A stretch of 64,000 bases of DNA from Tubulanus polymorphus (taxonomy: Eukaryota; Nemertea; Palaeonemertea; Tubulaniformes; Tubulanidae). The notes beneath the pieces are model-generated. The model made no database searches. It was not told the origin of the DNA and worked only from the letters and a program-made list of their open reading frames with translations. Below are positions 55,601 through 60,228 of this stretch, piece after piece. The DNA is taken from contig NC_134031.1 of assembly GCF_964204645.1 (NCBI RefSeq), positions 13,122,501-13,186,500 on the forward strand. The letters are read 5' to 3'. Made by a program: the position numbers and the translations under genes. How positions within the stretch are numbered: position 1 is the stretch's first letter; each line of letters begins with the position of its first letter.

Positions 55601-58600
55601 TAAATCGTAAAATAGCAGATTTACAAATGTTTATATTGCCTAAAATCATGTGGCTACAATAAAGACACTTAATACGACCTTCATTAAATGGAGGAGCTTG
55701 GGACTATGACAGTGATAGATAACTTCAGTTATATTTTCAGTTTATATTTTCTTCAGTGTATATGCATGTTCCCAGCTTACGAAAGATATTTAAAAACAGG
55801 ACCAATTTTTTATTTATAAGCACTTATACAATTTAACCAGGCGTAGACGCATCTAAGAGTAATAACAAACTGCACATAGGAAAAGTTTCCCTTTAATAGT
55901 CGACAGGTCAAATACGTCATATTGATATTGTAGCTGGATAGCAGAATATGTTAGTGTTACTTACCATTCTACCACCACCTAAAGCCGACCTGACAAATCC
56001 AGGCGTGAAGTCAATCATCATTGGACTAGCTCGTGTGTCCATCTGTCGTGGCTGTAAAAACAGCATGATTATCATTTTGAAAAAATTTTGTCATTGTCAT
56101 AATTAATATACACTGCTTTTTAACACAATATATACCTTCTCAAGAATGACATCAGGTAATCTAGGCAAACCATCAGGTTTTGCTTTACAGGTTCCTTGTA
56201 AACTCAGTAAGAAATCTCTGTCATAGATTCGTTTGCCTTCAGGATTCAGTGGACTCCATTGGTCTGAAACAGTGCATGCCAAGTAAAATAGATCAGCGGG
56301 ACACCACAACCACTGAGTAGTTTGTTTATCTGACAATTTCTTCTCAACCCGGATGTACAGAATTCAGACTCAAACTTCAGACTTCAAACTCATCACAATC
56401 AAAGAACAGGTCATATAATTCATCAATTGAATTTGGTCTCAAAATTAATGAAATGCAAATAAAGAAAAAAATATGACATCTAACTCCTGTTAAATTACTG
56501 GCCACATTTTTTTCTATAACTGTTCACTACAATATAAGGGCAGCAGATAAGTCCTAGGGTACAAATGCCTCGAATATCTAAACAGCCCATCAAACAGTAT
56601 TGATTACTTCCCACAATAACTTGATTAACTTCCAACAAGAAGTGCTAAAAACAATAGACCCGGGTAGGCTTTTAACTGACATAAATATCAGAGAAAAAGA
56701 CAATTTTCTGGAGAAAAATAAACTGATCTATTCAATTAAGAAGTTTGCCTAGTATGTCATACCTTCCTTGTAGTGGTATTTCAATACCAAATGAGCTTCT
56801 TTATTTTTTTCAATTAAATCATTGCTAGACGGCTTAACATTTTGTGCAGGCGTTACATTATTCACTGCTGATTCTGATGGAGCTTGGCCGGCATTTTTCT
56901 CATTTTTCTCTTGTACTTTCGCTTGTTCAGCTTCCTGGCTTGGTTCTGTGGTAGTAGTTGCAGCCACAATTTGGTGAATGTGGTTCGTTTGTTTTGTGTC
57001 CACGATCACGGCTGATTTTGGTGGTTTCTCAGTCTCCGTAAACACTGGAGCAGGAGTAGCAACCGGACCTGCTATAGGAGTAGCAGGAGTTATTGTTGGT
57101 ACTGGAGGCTGTGTCACCGACTCTTCTTTAGCCTGAAAACATTTATAAATGTTCAAACCATGATGCTTTACCCGCGCAGTAAAAGAATTCTCCAAATTTT
57201 TTATAACAATCTTGTCATCAGGTACTGATATTATTACAATGCCTTAACTGACCCTTAACCAATAACATACCCACATCAAATTTTATGAAATTCTGATAAC
57301 GAATATAAGAGAAATGGAAAATGTTTTTTATAATTTGTTTAAGCATTTTGCGTCCCCATCCGCTGTTTAAAGTAGGAAACTACAAAATTGATTTTTTTTG
57401 TTATGGATTAATGCTTAATATTGAGAGTTAGTGACTCCAACTGCTGTTGGGTGGCGTGACACAAATATGTGCTACCTCTACTTAATGAACACCTTTCTAA
57501 AGTGAACATTTTTTCCAGAACCCCAAGCGTTCACTATAGGGCGGTTATACTGTAGATACAATACATGTGTAGGTGGTACAATGCAAAAAATAGTTAAATA
57601 TCAAGACTATAAATCAACCCCGTTGATATTTTCCTAAAAAAACCTTCACATTCACATGAGGACTGGCGAGTCAATGATTGTAGTGTTATCATCTTACCGA
57701 AACTGATGGTGATTCACTTTGCATGAATAGATCCATATCTGAACCTTCTTTCGCCTTGCCCTTCTCATTTAAATCTTTCATTTTCTGTTTTCGACTCTTC
57801 TTGTCTTTCACTGAAAAAGACAAAGCCACAATAAATAATGAGTAAATAAAAGAGCCACAATGAGCTAAAGTAAATAAAAGAAATTGTGTAGGACAGCCCC
57901 ACTCATTGATCTATCCGAATAGGGTTGGCAGGGATGCATAACTGTGGACCTGTGTTTTATGTAATAATGCTAATAATACTGGCTGCCATTTTTTGTTTCA
58001 CAACTTCCATCGTCTGAACATGACGCACTAGTACAGTGCCAGACAAACCAGATGAAGATCAGTGATTGCCATGGGGATAAAGGAAATTAAGATCATCAGG
58101 CAACACAGTAGACCAGTGTTTCGAACTCAACATGCACATACTTGAACTAACCGAGAACCCTCCACATGGTCCTCATGGGCTGGGGAGAACATATAACAGT
58201 CATTATGTCATATTGATAAGTACATAAAACAAGAGCCCCAAGGGGCACTATGGCCAGCCTGTCAGCTTTTCATAAAATGGCAAATGATACATTCTCTGGG
58301 TTATATTTGTCAAAATACACTCCCAGCTCAATGCCATTATAACAATAATTTACAAAATGCAATTGCATTTTCATAAGTAGCACAGACAGCGACTGGAGCT
58401 GGCAGGAACAAATACCTCAGATGAATCTTTTCCCTTGGTCTTATTAGGCTATTGATTTAAATGCAGAGTAGAATTAAATTTTCTGAAATTTGCTCAATAA
58501 AACAAAATGGAATTGGATTTGATGTTTCATTTGTTCAATGAAGCAAAATTTAATTGGATTTAATTTTTTTTTTTTTGCAGAATAAAATTTGCAGTTTGAG

Positions 58601-60228
58601 CACATGGATAATAAGCATATCTAGGTCATCCATCTGATTTGAGAAAAAGCTAATTTTCCCGGACTTTGCACAATTGTCAATGATATTTTCTGTAGTGCAA
58701 ATAAAAATATTCCTCCCAAACACCAAATCAGCTAAAGATTTCACAGGTATTGATCTTGAAATATAATTTTAGATCTCAAAGTAAAACGGTAGCCGATACC
58801 ACAGGGTCACGTGAACATCTGCTGATCTCTGCAGCTAAGCCAATTACAGAGTTGTTGTTCGTCCTTCGGAGTCGAAGATGACCAAACTTCAGTTTCAGCT
58901 TCTGTGTGTTCTCTGATGGCTGATGAGACCAATTTTGGCTCTGAAGCCCGCCTGATTTCAGAGGTCATGGCTCCCTGGTGAATCAAGCTTCATAGGGGTT
59001 GGAGAATGGATAATGCTCTAATGAATGATTTGTATGAATATATGCTCAGTTGTACAGTGAAAGAGCCTTTTCTCTGGAAACCATGTCATTTAAATTCGCT
59101 CCATTTGACTATATAGTAATAGTCTCAGCCTACGGCTGGCCTAAAAATGTTCCTACTTAATTAACAACCAATGACCAAAGGTCCTTCATTAGCTTTACAA
59201 TAATCTGAATAGCTGAACCATTTTGGATTGTGAGAACAGATTAAATACTCATGGACTAGTGTATGAGTAACACACGTGTATGAGTAAGACACCTAAATTA
59301 ACCTTTACCCATGCATAATTTGATAGGGTAAAACTGAAGGATATGATAATAGCTTGCTGATAATAAGTAAAGTACCCGAATCAGTTGAATAAGTCTACCA
59401 CCATATAACAAATGCTCATTTCTGATTCGTATCAGATTTTACTCCACTCACTAATTATTATAGGTAGATGTTAATTCAATACAAGAAATACTATATAACA
59501 GTTGACTGTATATAGTCACTATAACGAAGAAAAGAATGCTTGCAACCGAGGCCAAAAGCCGCTTTACATAAAATATTTTGCCTGGTAATATCGCTCAGCA
59601 GGTACGGTATATATAAACAGAATCATTGACTGACTAGTTTGCAGTTTGCTGGTACAGTCGACAAGAATAGCAACACCACAACACATAGACCTGAATACAT
59701 ATGCAATGAACATTCCACCAGTATGCATTACAAACTTATTACATTCATACATAACCTATACTAAGGTATTCCCTTTGTCTCAGTCGTTCCTCTGTGACTA
59801 TATAATCACAAATAATTAGCACTAAATTATAATTACCACTTCATTATCCCAATAAGATGATCTTCCATAGACTTAATCTATCTTTGCATGAGAAATTTAC
59901 AACCCTCATGTTGACATGTGTGTAGTTCAAGTTTGACTTATTTAGTATAACATAAATGACCCCATCGACAATATTTGTTGTATCACATATATAAAATTAT
60001 GTAACAAGGAAAAGTAACTTCACTTAATGGATCAATAAATAATATCTTGATTAGAAGAAAATAAGAGCCCATTTTCCCATACCTCCGTTTTATGCTAATT
60101 GTTTACAGTATGACGGTTAACAAAGTTTCTTCATCAAACATGATAAAATTTTGAAGCTGCAAGAAAGCATTACTTGAAGGTAAGGTATGGTTACCTCGTC
60201 TTGGACTTTTCCCTCGATCTCGTGGCAT
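25444..60228 (-). CDS. EIF4G: eIF4G (EIF4G1/3 orthologue), 24 exons
   Basis: eIF4G is the cytoplasmic scaffold of eIF4F: it binds eIF4E, eIF4A and eIF3 and recruits capped mRNA to the 43S complex. Exons, 5' to 3' on the - strand, are 60195-60228, 57698-57810, 56763-57132, 56136-56263, 55965-56051, 55070-55252, 51609-51746, 51386-51445, 51143-51271, 50266-50345, 48856-49012, 48218-48322, 45871-46021, 45636-45739, 44274-44398, 43267-43476, 41645-41891, 41065-41234, 39944-40142, 39601-39699, 29419-29550, 29238-29319, 27782-27928 and 25444-25634. All phases agree: 1146 codons plus TAA. The 4E-binding motif YDRDFLL is at 186-192, MIF4G about 305-528, MA3 about 789-963 and W2 from 964. No PABP-binding region is visible, so this is a short form or more exons lie beyond 64000. 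Human eIF4G1 is about 1600 residues. Confidence 0.95.
25918..26712. mobile_element. 795-bp TIR element in eIF4G intron
   Basis: It begins GTCAACCTCGGTTAA and ends TTAACCGAGGTTGAC, a 15-bp perfect inverted repeat. Related end sequences occur near 1506, 49537 and 55517. The interior shows no recognisable transposase. It lies in the intron 25635-27781. Confidence 0.65.
26910..27828. repeat. ~310-bp tandem triplication covering the 3' end of eIF4G exon 23
   Basis: Unit starts are at 26910, 27220 and 27530 (exact 310-bp period, marked by GATATTGTAATGGATGTAGG). Each unit ends with the last ~40 bases of exon 23 and its GTAAGT donor on the - strand. The third unit's end is the real exon. In the two other copies an ATATCAG acceptor-like site stands 50 bases before the donor. 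Weaker related sequence lies at about 28183-28230 and 29100-29215. Confidence 0.85.
27782..27928 (-). CDS. EIF4G: eIF4G exon 23 (W2; its 3' end is triplicated)
   Basis: Acceptor CTTGTAG, donor GTAAGT. It encodes [20 protein letters not shown] and [16 protein letters not shown], matching family '[14 protein letters not shown]'. The last ~40 bases and the donor recur in two further copies downstream on the - strand (27478-27527 and 27168-27217). Confidence 0.93.
29238..29319 (-). CDS. EIF4G: eIF4G exon (W2)
   Basis: Acceptor GTTTTAG, donor GTATGA. It encodes [17 protein letters not shown], equal to the family 'LVRALMTAVC' helix, and ends in phase 1, fitting the next exon. Confidence 0.9.
29419..29550 (-). 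CDS. EIF4G: eIF4G exon (W2 start)
   Basis: Acceptor ATTGTAG, donor GTGAGC. It encodes [15 protein letters not shown], matching the opening of the C-terminal W2/eIF5C-like domain ('VFDWIEANL'). Confidence 0.92.
29791..30600. repeat. array of ~153-bp units with fixed tail, inverted locus
   Basis: The landmark CCCCTGGTG/CCCCTAGTG recurs near 30027, 30180, 30334 and 30487, i.e. every ~153 bp. The tail ACTAGGGGTCC occurs twice (29791 and 29953), so two elements may be fused. It lies in the eIF4G intron, opposite in orientation to the DHX16-intron copies. Confidence 0.8.
30708..30744 (-). ncRNA. hammerhead-ribozyme-like motif of the Penelope-like element
   Basis: On the - strand CTGACGA (fits CUGANGA) is followed by U, a 6-bp stem (GATTTC/GAGATC with one G-U pair, loop TAGTGT) and CGAAA, i.e. 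the two conserved core boxes around stem II. An extra U between core and stem II and no clear stem III/cleavage site make activity doubtful. Hammerhead motifs in Penelope-like elements are known. Confidence 0.4.
30826..31153 (-). pseudogene. Penelope-like GIY-YIG endonuclease C-terminal part, frameshifted
   Basis: One frame gives [20 protein letters not shown] followed by [14 protein letters not shown]. After a single frame change near 30990, a second frame continues with [18 protein letters not shown] and runs to TAA at 30826-30828. 'HI..TGH.FDFD' and 'R.IVESALI' are standard blocks of Penelope-like endonucleases. The N-terminal GIY-YIG motif itself is lost. Confidence 0.72.
31640..31788 (+). 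promoter_or_regulatory. candidate promoter and micro-exon (MSLED)
   Basis: A GC-richer stretch contains ATATAAC near 31731, an initiator-like TCATTCAGT about 30 bases later, and AAAATGTCTCTTGAAGAT directly followed by GTAAGT (donor at 31789). It would be a 5-codon first exon on the + strand inside an eIF4G intron. No downstream exon was recognised, so this may be chance or part of an unrecognised element. Confidence 0.25.
32476..32613. repeat. DIRS 3' terminal repeat, outer copy
   Basis: About 137 bp, inverted relative to 38753-38893, with a few differences (for example TATATGACCC against TATACGACCC). Confidence 0.88.
32661..32770. repeat. DIRS internal complementary region (outer copy)
   Basis: 32661-32728 is the reverse complement of the outer edge of the left terminal repeat. 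32726-32768 equals the reverse complement of the outer edge of the right terminal repeat (TCGAGTACTGTACCCTTTCC). A junction of both edges is the hallmark of DIRS elements, used to complete the circular cDNA. A second copy is at about 33020-33129. Confidence 0.8.
32835..32971. repeat. DIRS 3' terminal repeat, second tandem copy
   Basis: Nearly identical to 32476-32613, 359 bp further in. Part of the tandem duplication 32451-33168. Confidence 0.88.
33384..36311 (-). CDS. DIRS tyrosine recombinase frame (975 codons; recombinase in the last ~380)
   Basis: The C-terminal part is a DIRS-type tyrosine recombinase, which circularises and integrates the cDNA. It shows an N-terminal SAM-like domain ([26 protein letters not shown]), the first catalytic Arg in ARRSEIHAL (R779/R780), HQVRSMA with H907 and R910, and the nucleophile in SFYLWDV (Y943). 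The R..HxxR..Y set is complete. The first ~590 codons overlap RT/RNase H in another frame. They are Ser, Gly, Pro and Arg-rich and resemble no protein, so the true start is unknown. The frame is the same as that of the gag C-terminal frame, separated from it by one stop codon. Confidence 0.85.
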   Translation of the reverse strand: MSAAGSNPLVRPLWRRLALPGRLSWLPSPFPKATAPDEVTSRHAAKTRSGGLNLSGSQGTGREGSDRTSLQRNFSRLVFSNIHGTKGHRGSTDSDRSVIPQSAPRHSKVPDDQAQGRDSRAPSGSMGGFIRPERCLLSGSNSPKISAISQDKVERPPVPIQVSSIWPQYGPVGFHQVGQVSSEGTSVKGCSTVRLPRRLVNSREFGSGMSGGNDLSLGLSPSARVPRKQGKISVDAGPTVHLSRHGLRSPNRQSLSVYGSSGQTSRSCSGSVHNPENSSLLVTASRLHQLHGSGGALRPPQKQALATILEGLLVSVEGQLGGLDSRTSNRSKSGSSVVGGHYESSARGVTSPVRGSSSCIHGCQSPRMGGSSGGPSQSREMVSLRGHQPHKFPRNAGRVEGPEVLSQESGGPPRLVSHRQFNSEGLPSEPRGHSLRNPHRSVGQNSSLVPDKGRVPDCGTFSREKERDGRCSVSSRSGYCDRMGSPPRSSRSGSGHFWQSAAGSVCHPVQSEVSSVCVPFSRRVSVGGRCLLSGLVGDACVCVPAHTSPAALTGSNREISQLQHSSGSTMLAGSEMVPTTSQPTVRQPQDSSEFPITSVSGDLSASSKQPVVKSARLAIVQRSLSASGFSEQAASFIAGSKRPSTSTIYDAKWSHFADWCAAGEIDPCSPSVAQLADFLLHLFVVKGLQVITIKGYRSAISHTLRASGWPNVAGDHRISQLVAGFSISRPRVTRTVPPWDLSVILKKLMEAPFEPLLAASFANLSKKTVFLLFLACSARRSEIHALSVRQGHIVFGPANEFVSLRPALEFLAKNQRPGSVGRQWRIEALKHRVEPGIPDRTLCPVRAFCFYLDRSASRRGSRERLFIPLLDHLKGDISRDTVARWVSSMIKDILLKENLSSEGVVSHQVRSMATSCAAFSGAPLEEVCRAAFWNSPSTFTSFYLWDVSGQLGSLASLGPVVMAQGVRSFRSDPLV
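34295..34738 (-). pseudogene. continuation of the RT/RNase H frame after an in-frame stop
   Basis: In the same frame as 36466-34739, this piece reads on as [19 protein letters not shown] and [14 protein letters not shown] to a stop at 34295. It matches the usual C-terminal extension of DIRS RT/RNase H proteins, so the TAA at 34739 looks like a point mutation rather than the natural end. It overlaps the recombinase frame. Confidence 0.65.
34739..36466 (-). CDS. DIRS reverse transcriptase / RNase H frame
   Basis: 575 codons. RT blocks visible are [50 protein letters not shown] and the catalytic FVYLDDWLI (YLDD 247-250). RNase H follows with [13 protein letters not shown] (D414), NFLEMLAV and [13 protein letters not shown]. 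The frame stops at TAA 34739-34741 right after [11 protein letters not shown], where related DIRS proteins continue; the same frame stays open for a further ~145 codons. The first 134 bases overlap the gag frame. Confidence 0.9.
   Translation of the reverse strand: MPVGELARNFNNRVKPRRVVTVLVRIEARGRLQKGALPFGKTRNEFLGPVGGCLQQAATHWSDLFGDGWPSRVVSRGYRLRFLRRPRLMRSPPDMRPKPGQEALISPALKELAEKGAIEPVCNETSPGWFSRIFMVPKATGGQRTVIDLSSLNLHLDIPRFRMTKPKDVIQGLRPGQWAASLDLKDAYFQVPIHPKSRRFLRIKWKGRQFQFRSLPFGLSTAPWVFTKLVKSVQKVLQSRGVRLFVYLDDWLIVANSAQECREAMTSVLDLVHQLGFRVNREKSQLMPAQQFTYLGMDFDLRIGKVFPSMVRVAKRQEAVAGVSTTPRTARYWSRLLGSISSMGLVVPLGRLRSRRLQQYWKVFWSQSKGNWEALIPVPPTDLSPDLQWWAATTNLRLGVSLAPLEAPVRVFTDASHQGWGAHLEDRVKAGKWSRYEATNHINFLEMLAVWKALKFFHRRVEGHHVWLATDNSTVRAYLQNQGGTHSETLTGLSAKILLWCQTKGVSLTVAHLAGKRNVMADALSRRGQAIATEWVLHQEVADRVRGIFGNPLLDLFATRFNRRCPLFVSPFPDA
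36333..37567 (-). CDS. DIRS gag-like frame, C-terminal part
   Basis: An open frame from about 37567 to TGA/TAA-type stop at 36333, with internal starts at 37463 (TTG) or downstream ATGs. It has the DIRS ORF1 layout: an acidic start ([20 protein letters not shown]), a helical middle ([22 protein letters not shown]-like [15 protein letters not shown]) and a basic Gly/Ser/Arg/Lys-rich tail ([15 protein letters not shown]). It lacks a classical retroviral zinc knuckle. It is cut off from its N-terminal part by a frame change at the GAATTCA repeat (37556-37580). Confidence 0.75.
37568..38573 (-). pseudogene. DIRS gag-like N-terminal part, in two frames
   Basis: The frame at 38573-38001 encodes a Cys/His-rich start ([31 protein letters not shown]) and an Arg/Ser/Pro-rich run. 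Near 38040 the RS-rich reading moves to another frame ([20 protein letters not shown], then [11 protein letters not shown]) and stops at 37568 inside the GAATTCA repeat. DIRS ORF1 proteins often start with such a Cys-rich block. Sequencing or assembly error in the repeats cannot be excluded. Confidence 0.6.
38753..38893. repeat. DIRS 5' inverted terminal repeat
   Basis: Inverted match of 32476-32613 and 32835-32971: shared blocks on + are AAGATGGCGGATTTCGCC, GGTGGCTAAATGCAATACCG and CATAGGAAAGGGTACAGTAC. Confidence 0.88.
38894..39600. other. unassigned GC-richer flank of the DIRS element
   Basis: Between the DIRS right end and the eIF4G exon at 39601. The first ~550 bp are less AT-rich than the rest of the intron, like 31640-32450 on the other side. 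No coding match was found; the short open frames look random. Confidence 0.4.
39601..39699 (-). CDS. EIF4G: eIF4G exon (MA3 end)
   Basis: Acceptor TCTTTAG, donor GTAAGT. It encodes [18 protein letters not shown], equal to human '[20 protein letters not shown]'. A 10-kb intron loaded with mobile elements follows. Confidence 0.95.
39944..40142 (-). CDS. EIF4G: eIF4G exon (MA3)
   Basis: Acceptor TTTTACAG, donor GTAAGT. It encodes [20 protein letters not shown], the family 'LAEDMEIDIPHVWLYLAEL' block. Confidence 0.95.
40463..40885. mobile_element. MITE family E, copy 1 (423 bp)
   Basis: The ends CTAAAGCTGCG and CGCGGCTTTAG are inverted. Internal GTGTGAACGCAGA and GTTCACACTA blocks recur, suggesting a composite. 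It lies in the eIF4G intron 40143-41064. Confidence 0.75.
41065..41234 (-). CDS. EIF4G: eIF4G exon (MA3)
   Basis: Acceptor GTTACAG, donor GTAAGA. It encodes [18 protein letters not shown] and [20 protein letters not shown], typical MA3 helices. Confidence 0.94.
41645..41891 (-). CDS. EIF4G: eIF4G exon (linker and MA3 start)
   Basis: Acceptor CTTATAG, donor GTACGT. RS-like repeats ([10 protein letters not shown]) lead into [20 protein letters not shown], the first helix of MA3, the second eIF4A-binding domain. Confidence 0.93.
43267..43476 (-). CDS. EIF4G: eIF4G exon (RFSALS, Ser/Arg/Gly-rich)
   Basis: Acceptor TTTGTAG, donor GTACTG. It starts with (R)FSALSQ, the conserved 'NRFSALQ' site, and continues with a disordered Ser, Gly, Arg and Gln-rich linker. 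Confidence 0.92.
44274..44398 (-). CDS. EIF4G: eIF4G exon (Gly-rich, [10 protein letters not shown])
   Basis: Acceptor TTTTGCAG, donor GTCAGT. It encodes [20 protein letters not shown], equal to the human 'LSWGKGSSGG' segment. It ends in a split Arg codon ahead of FSALS. Confidence 0.92.
45090..45540. repeat. dispersed repeat family F, copy 1
   Basis: Direct match with 58600-59150: AATTGTCAATGATATTTTCT, GATTTCACAG..ATTGATCTTGAAATA and CCTACGGCTGGCCT at the end. It lies in the eIF4G intron 44399-45635. Confidence 0.75.
45636..45739 (-). CDS. EIF4G: eIF4G exon (DGWKTV)
   Basis: Acceptor ATGTAG, donor GTAACA. It encodes [20 protein letters not shown], matching the family 'DGGWNTV...RxxDxSR' linker. 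Confidence 0.92.
45871..46021 (-). CDS. EIF4G: eIF4G exon (NNWVPRR)
   Basis: Acceptor TTTATAG, donor GTGAGA. It encodes [20 protein letters not shown], equal to the family 'NWVPRRxDxGPKTIxQIHKE' block after MIF4G. Confidence 0.94.
46207..46561. mobile_element. MITE family A, copy 2 (355 bp, inverted)
   Basis: It starts CAGGGATGAAAA and ends TTTTCATCCCTG, flanked by perfect 6-bp direct repeats GCTCCA (46201-46206 and 46562-46567). It has no coding capacity. It lies about 185 bp upstream, in the transcribed direction, of the eIF4G exon at 45871-46021. Confidence 0.85.
47637..47738. repeat. dispersed repeat family G, copy 2
   Basis: Direct counterpart of 4318-4419, followed at once by family H sequence. 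In the eIF4G intron 46022-48217. Confidence 0.65.
47733..48085. repeat. dispersed repeat family H, copy 1
   Basis: Shares ACATGGTAATGGGTTT, AAACAAGGTCAGGCAT and AATGACAAAATATCAG with 50685-51040. Confidence 0.7.
48218..48322 (-). CDS. EIF4G: eIF4G exon (MIF4G end)
   Basis: Acceptor TTTGTAG, donor GTGAGT. It encodes [17 protein letters not shown] and [13 protein letters not shown], closing MIF4G. Confidence 0.95.
48650..48815. repeat. dispersed repeat family I, uninterrupted copy
   Basis: Matches 62183-62262 plus 62768-62835 (GCGATCTTGAACCCATGA, CATCTCATGCATTACGGGTC). This copy shows the sequence before the LTR inserted into the other one. It ends some 40 bases before an eIF4G exon. Confidence 0.8.
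48856..49012 (-). CDS. EIF4G: eIF4G exon (MIF4G)
   Basis: Acceptor ATAACAG, donor GTAAAG. It encodes [19 protein letters not shown] and [16 protein letters not shown], the most conserved part of MIF4G. Confidence 0.96.
50266..50345 (-). CDS. EIF4G: eIF4G exon (MIF4G)
   Basis: Acceptor CAAACAG, donor GTAAGT. It encodes [20 protein letters not shown] and RSIGNI, joining to FIGELF in the next exon, as in the family. Confidence 0.94.
50685..51040. repeat. dispersed repeat family H, copy 2
   Basis: Direct counterpart of 47733-48085, ending about 100 bases before the eIF4G exon at 51143. A 13-base block (GGAAAGCCCTTCT / AGAAGGGCTTTCC) forms an internal hairpin at about 50753-50804. Confidence 0.7.
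51143..51271 (-). CDS. EIF4G: eIF4G exon (MIF4G)
   Basis: Acceptor TTTTCAG, donor GTAAGG. It encodes LKLPVDIKP then [18 protein letters not shown]. Compared with human eIF4G1/3 about six residues around the 'VNFRK' position are absent. The gap is inside the exon, so it is not a splice-call error. Confidence 0.94.
51386..51445 (-). CDS. EIF4G: eIF4G exon (MIF4G)
   Basis: A 20-codon exon, [20 protein letters not shown], with acceptor TTTTAG and donor GTTAGT. It matches the family block 'AIxEPxFSVAYAxMC'. Confidence 0.94.
51609..51746 (-). CDS. EIF4G: eIF4G exon (MIF4G start)
   Basis: Acceptor TTTGTAG, donor GTATGC. It encodes [13 protein letters not shown] and [12 protein letters not shown], the first HEAT pair of the MIF4G domain that holds eIF4A. 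Confidence 0.96.
52310..52466. repeat. dispersed repeat family B, copy 3 (inverted, partial)
   Basis: On the - strand it starts AGCCCACTTGGGACTTAAG and follows the first ~150 bp of copies 1 and 2. It lies in the eIF4G intron 51747-55069, which is otherwise AT-rich without genes. Confidence 0.7.
54770..55061. mobile_element. MITE family E, copy 2, beside an eIF4G splice donor
   Basis: Matches about 290 bp of copy 1 (AACTGAACTGGCCACGTATT, CGCTTAGCTAGCCGC, GAATTGCCAACTCGT). Its right end GTGTGAACACGGCT stops six bases from the donor of the exon 55070-55252. Confidence 0.75.
55070..55252 (-). CDS. EIF4G: eIF4G exon ([10 protein letters not shown])
   Basis: Acceptor GTTTTCAG, donor GTATATA at 55069. 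It encodes the RNA-binding lead-in with [18 protein letters not shown], nearly identical to the vertebrate block. A small inverted-repeat element ends only about 6 bases into the following intron. Confidence 0.94.
55965..56051 (-). CDS. EIF4G: eIF4G exon (DFTPGF)
   Basis: Acceptor TTTACAG, donor GTAAGT. Its 29 codons include MIDFTPGFV, matching the family 'PDFTPxF' block between the eIF4E site and MIF4G. Confidence 0.92.
56136..56263 (-). CDS. EIF4G: eIF4G exon with eIF4E-binding motif
   Basis: Acceptor GTTTCAG, donor GTATAT. It encodes [27 protein letters not shown] fits the canonical YxxxxL-phi eIF4E-binding motif. [14 protein letters not shown] follows, as in human eIF4G1. Confidence 0.95.
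56763..57132 (-). CDS. EIF4G: eIF4G exon, Pro/Thr/Ala-rich linker
   Basis: Acceptor GTTTTCAG, donor GTATGA. About 123 codons of low-complexity Pro, Thr, Ala, Val and Glu/Lys-rich sequence, ending LVLKYHYKE, the family lead-in to the eIF4E-binding segment. Disordered linkers of this kind are poorly conserved. Confidence 0.88.
57698..57810 (-). CDS. EIF4G: eIF4G exon ([14 protein letters not shown])
   Basis: Acceptor TTTTTCAG, donor GTAAGA. It encodes [17 protein letters not shown], matching the basic 'KKRKIKELN' block that precedes the eIF4E site in animal eIF4G, and ends SESPSVS. Confidence 0.88.
58600..59150. repeat. dispersed repeat family F, copy 2
   Basis: Direct counterpart of 45090-45540, with about 100 extra bases in the middle (58790-58900). 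It lies in the first eIF4G intron (57811-60194). Confidence 0.75.
60195..60228 (-). CDS. EIF4G: eIF4G first visible coding exon (putative start)
   Basis: ATG at 60228 in an A-rich context encodes [11 protein letters not shown] plus one base, then donor GTAACC. Phase fits the next exon. The frame is open upstream of the ATG, so an internal exon with an unseen acceptor is possible. The start is the least certain part of the gene. Confidence 0.55.
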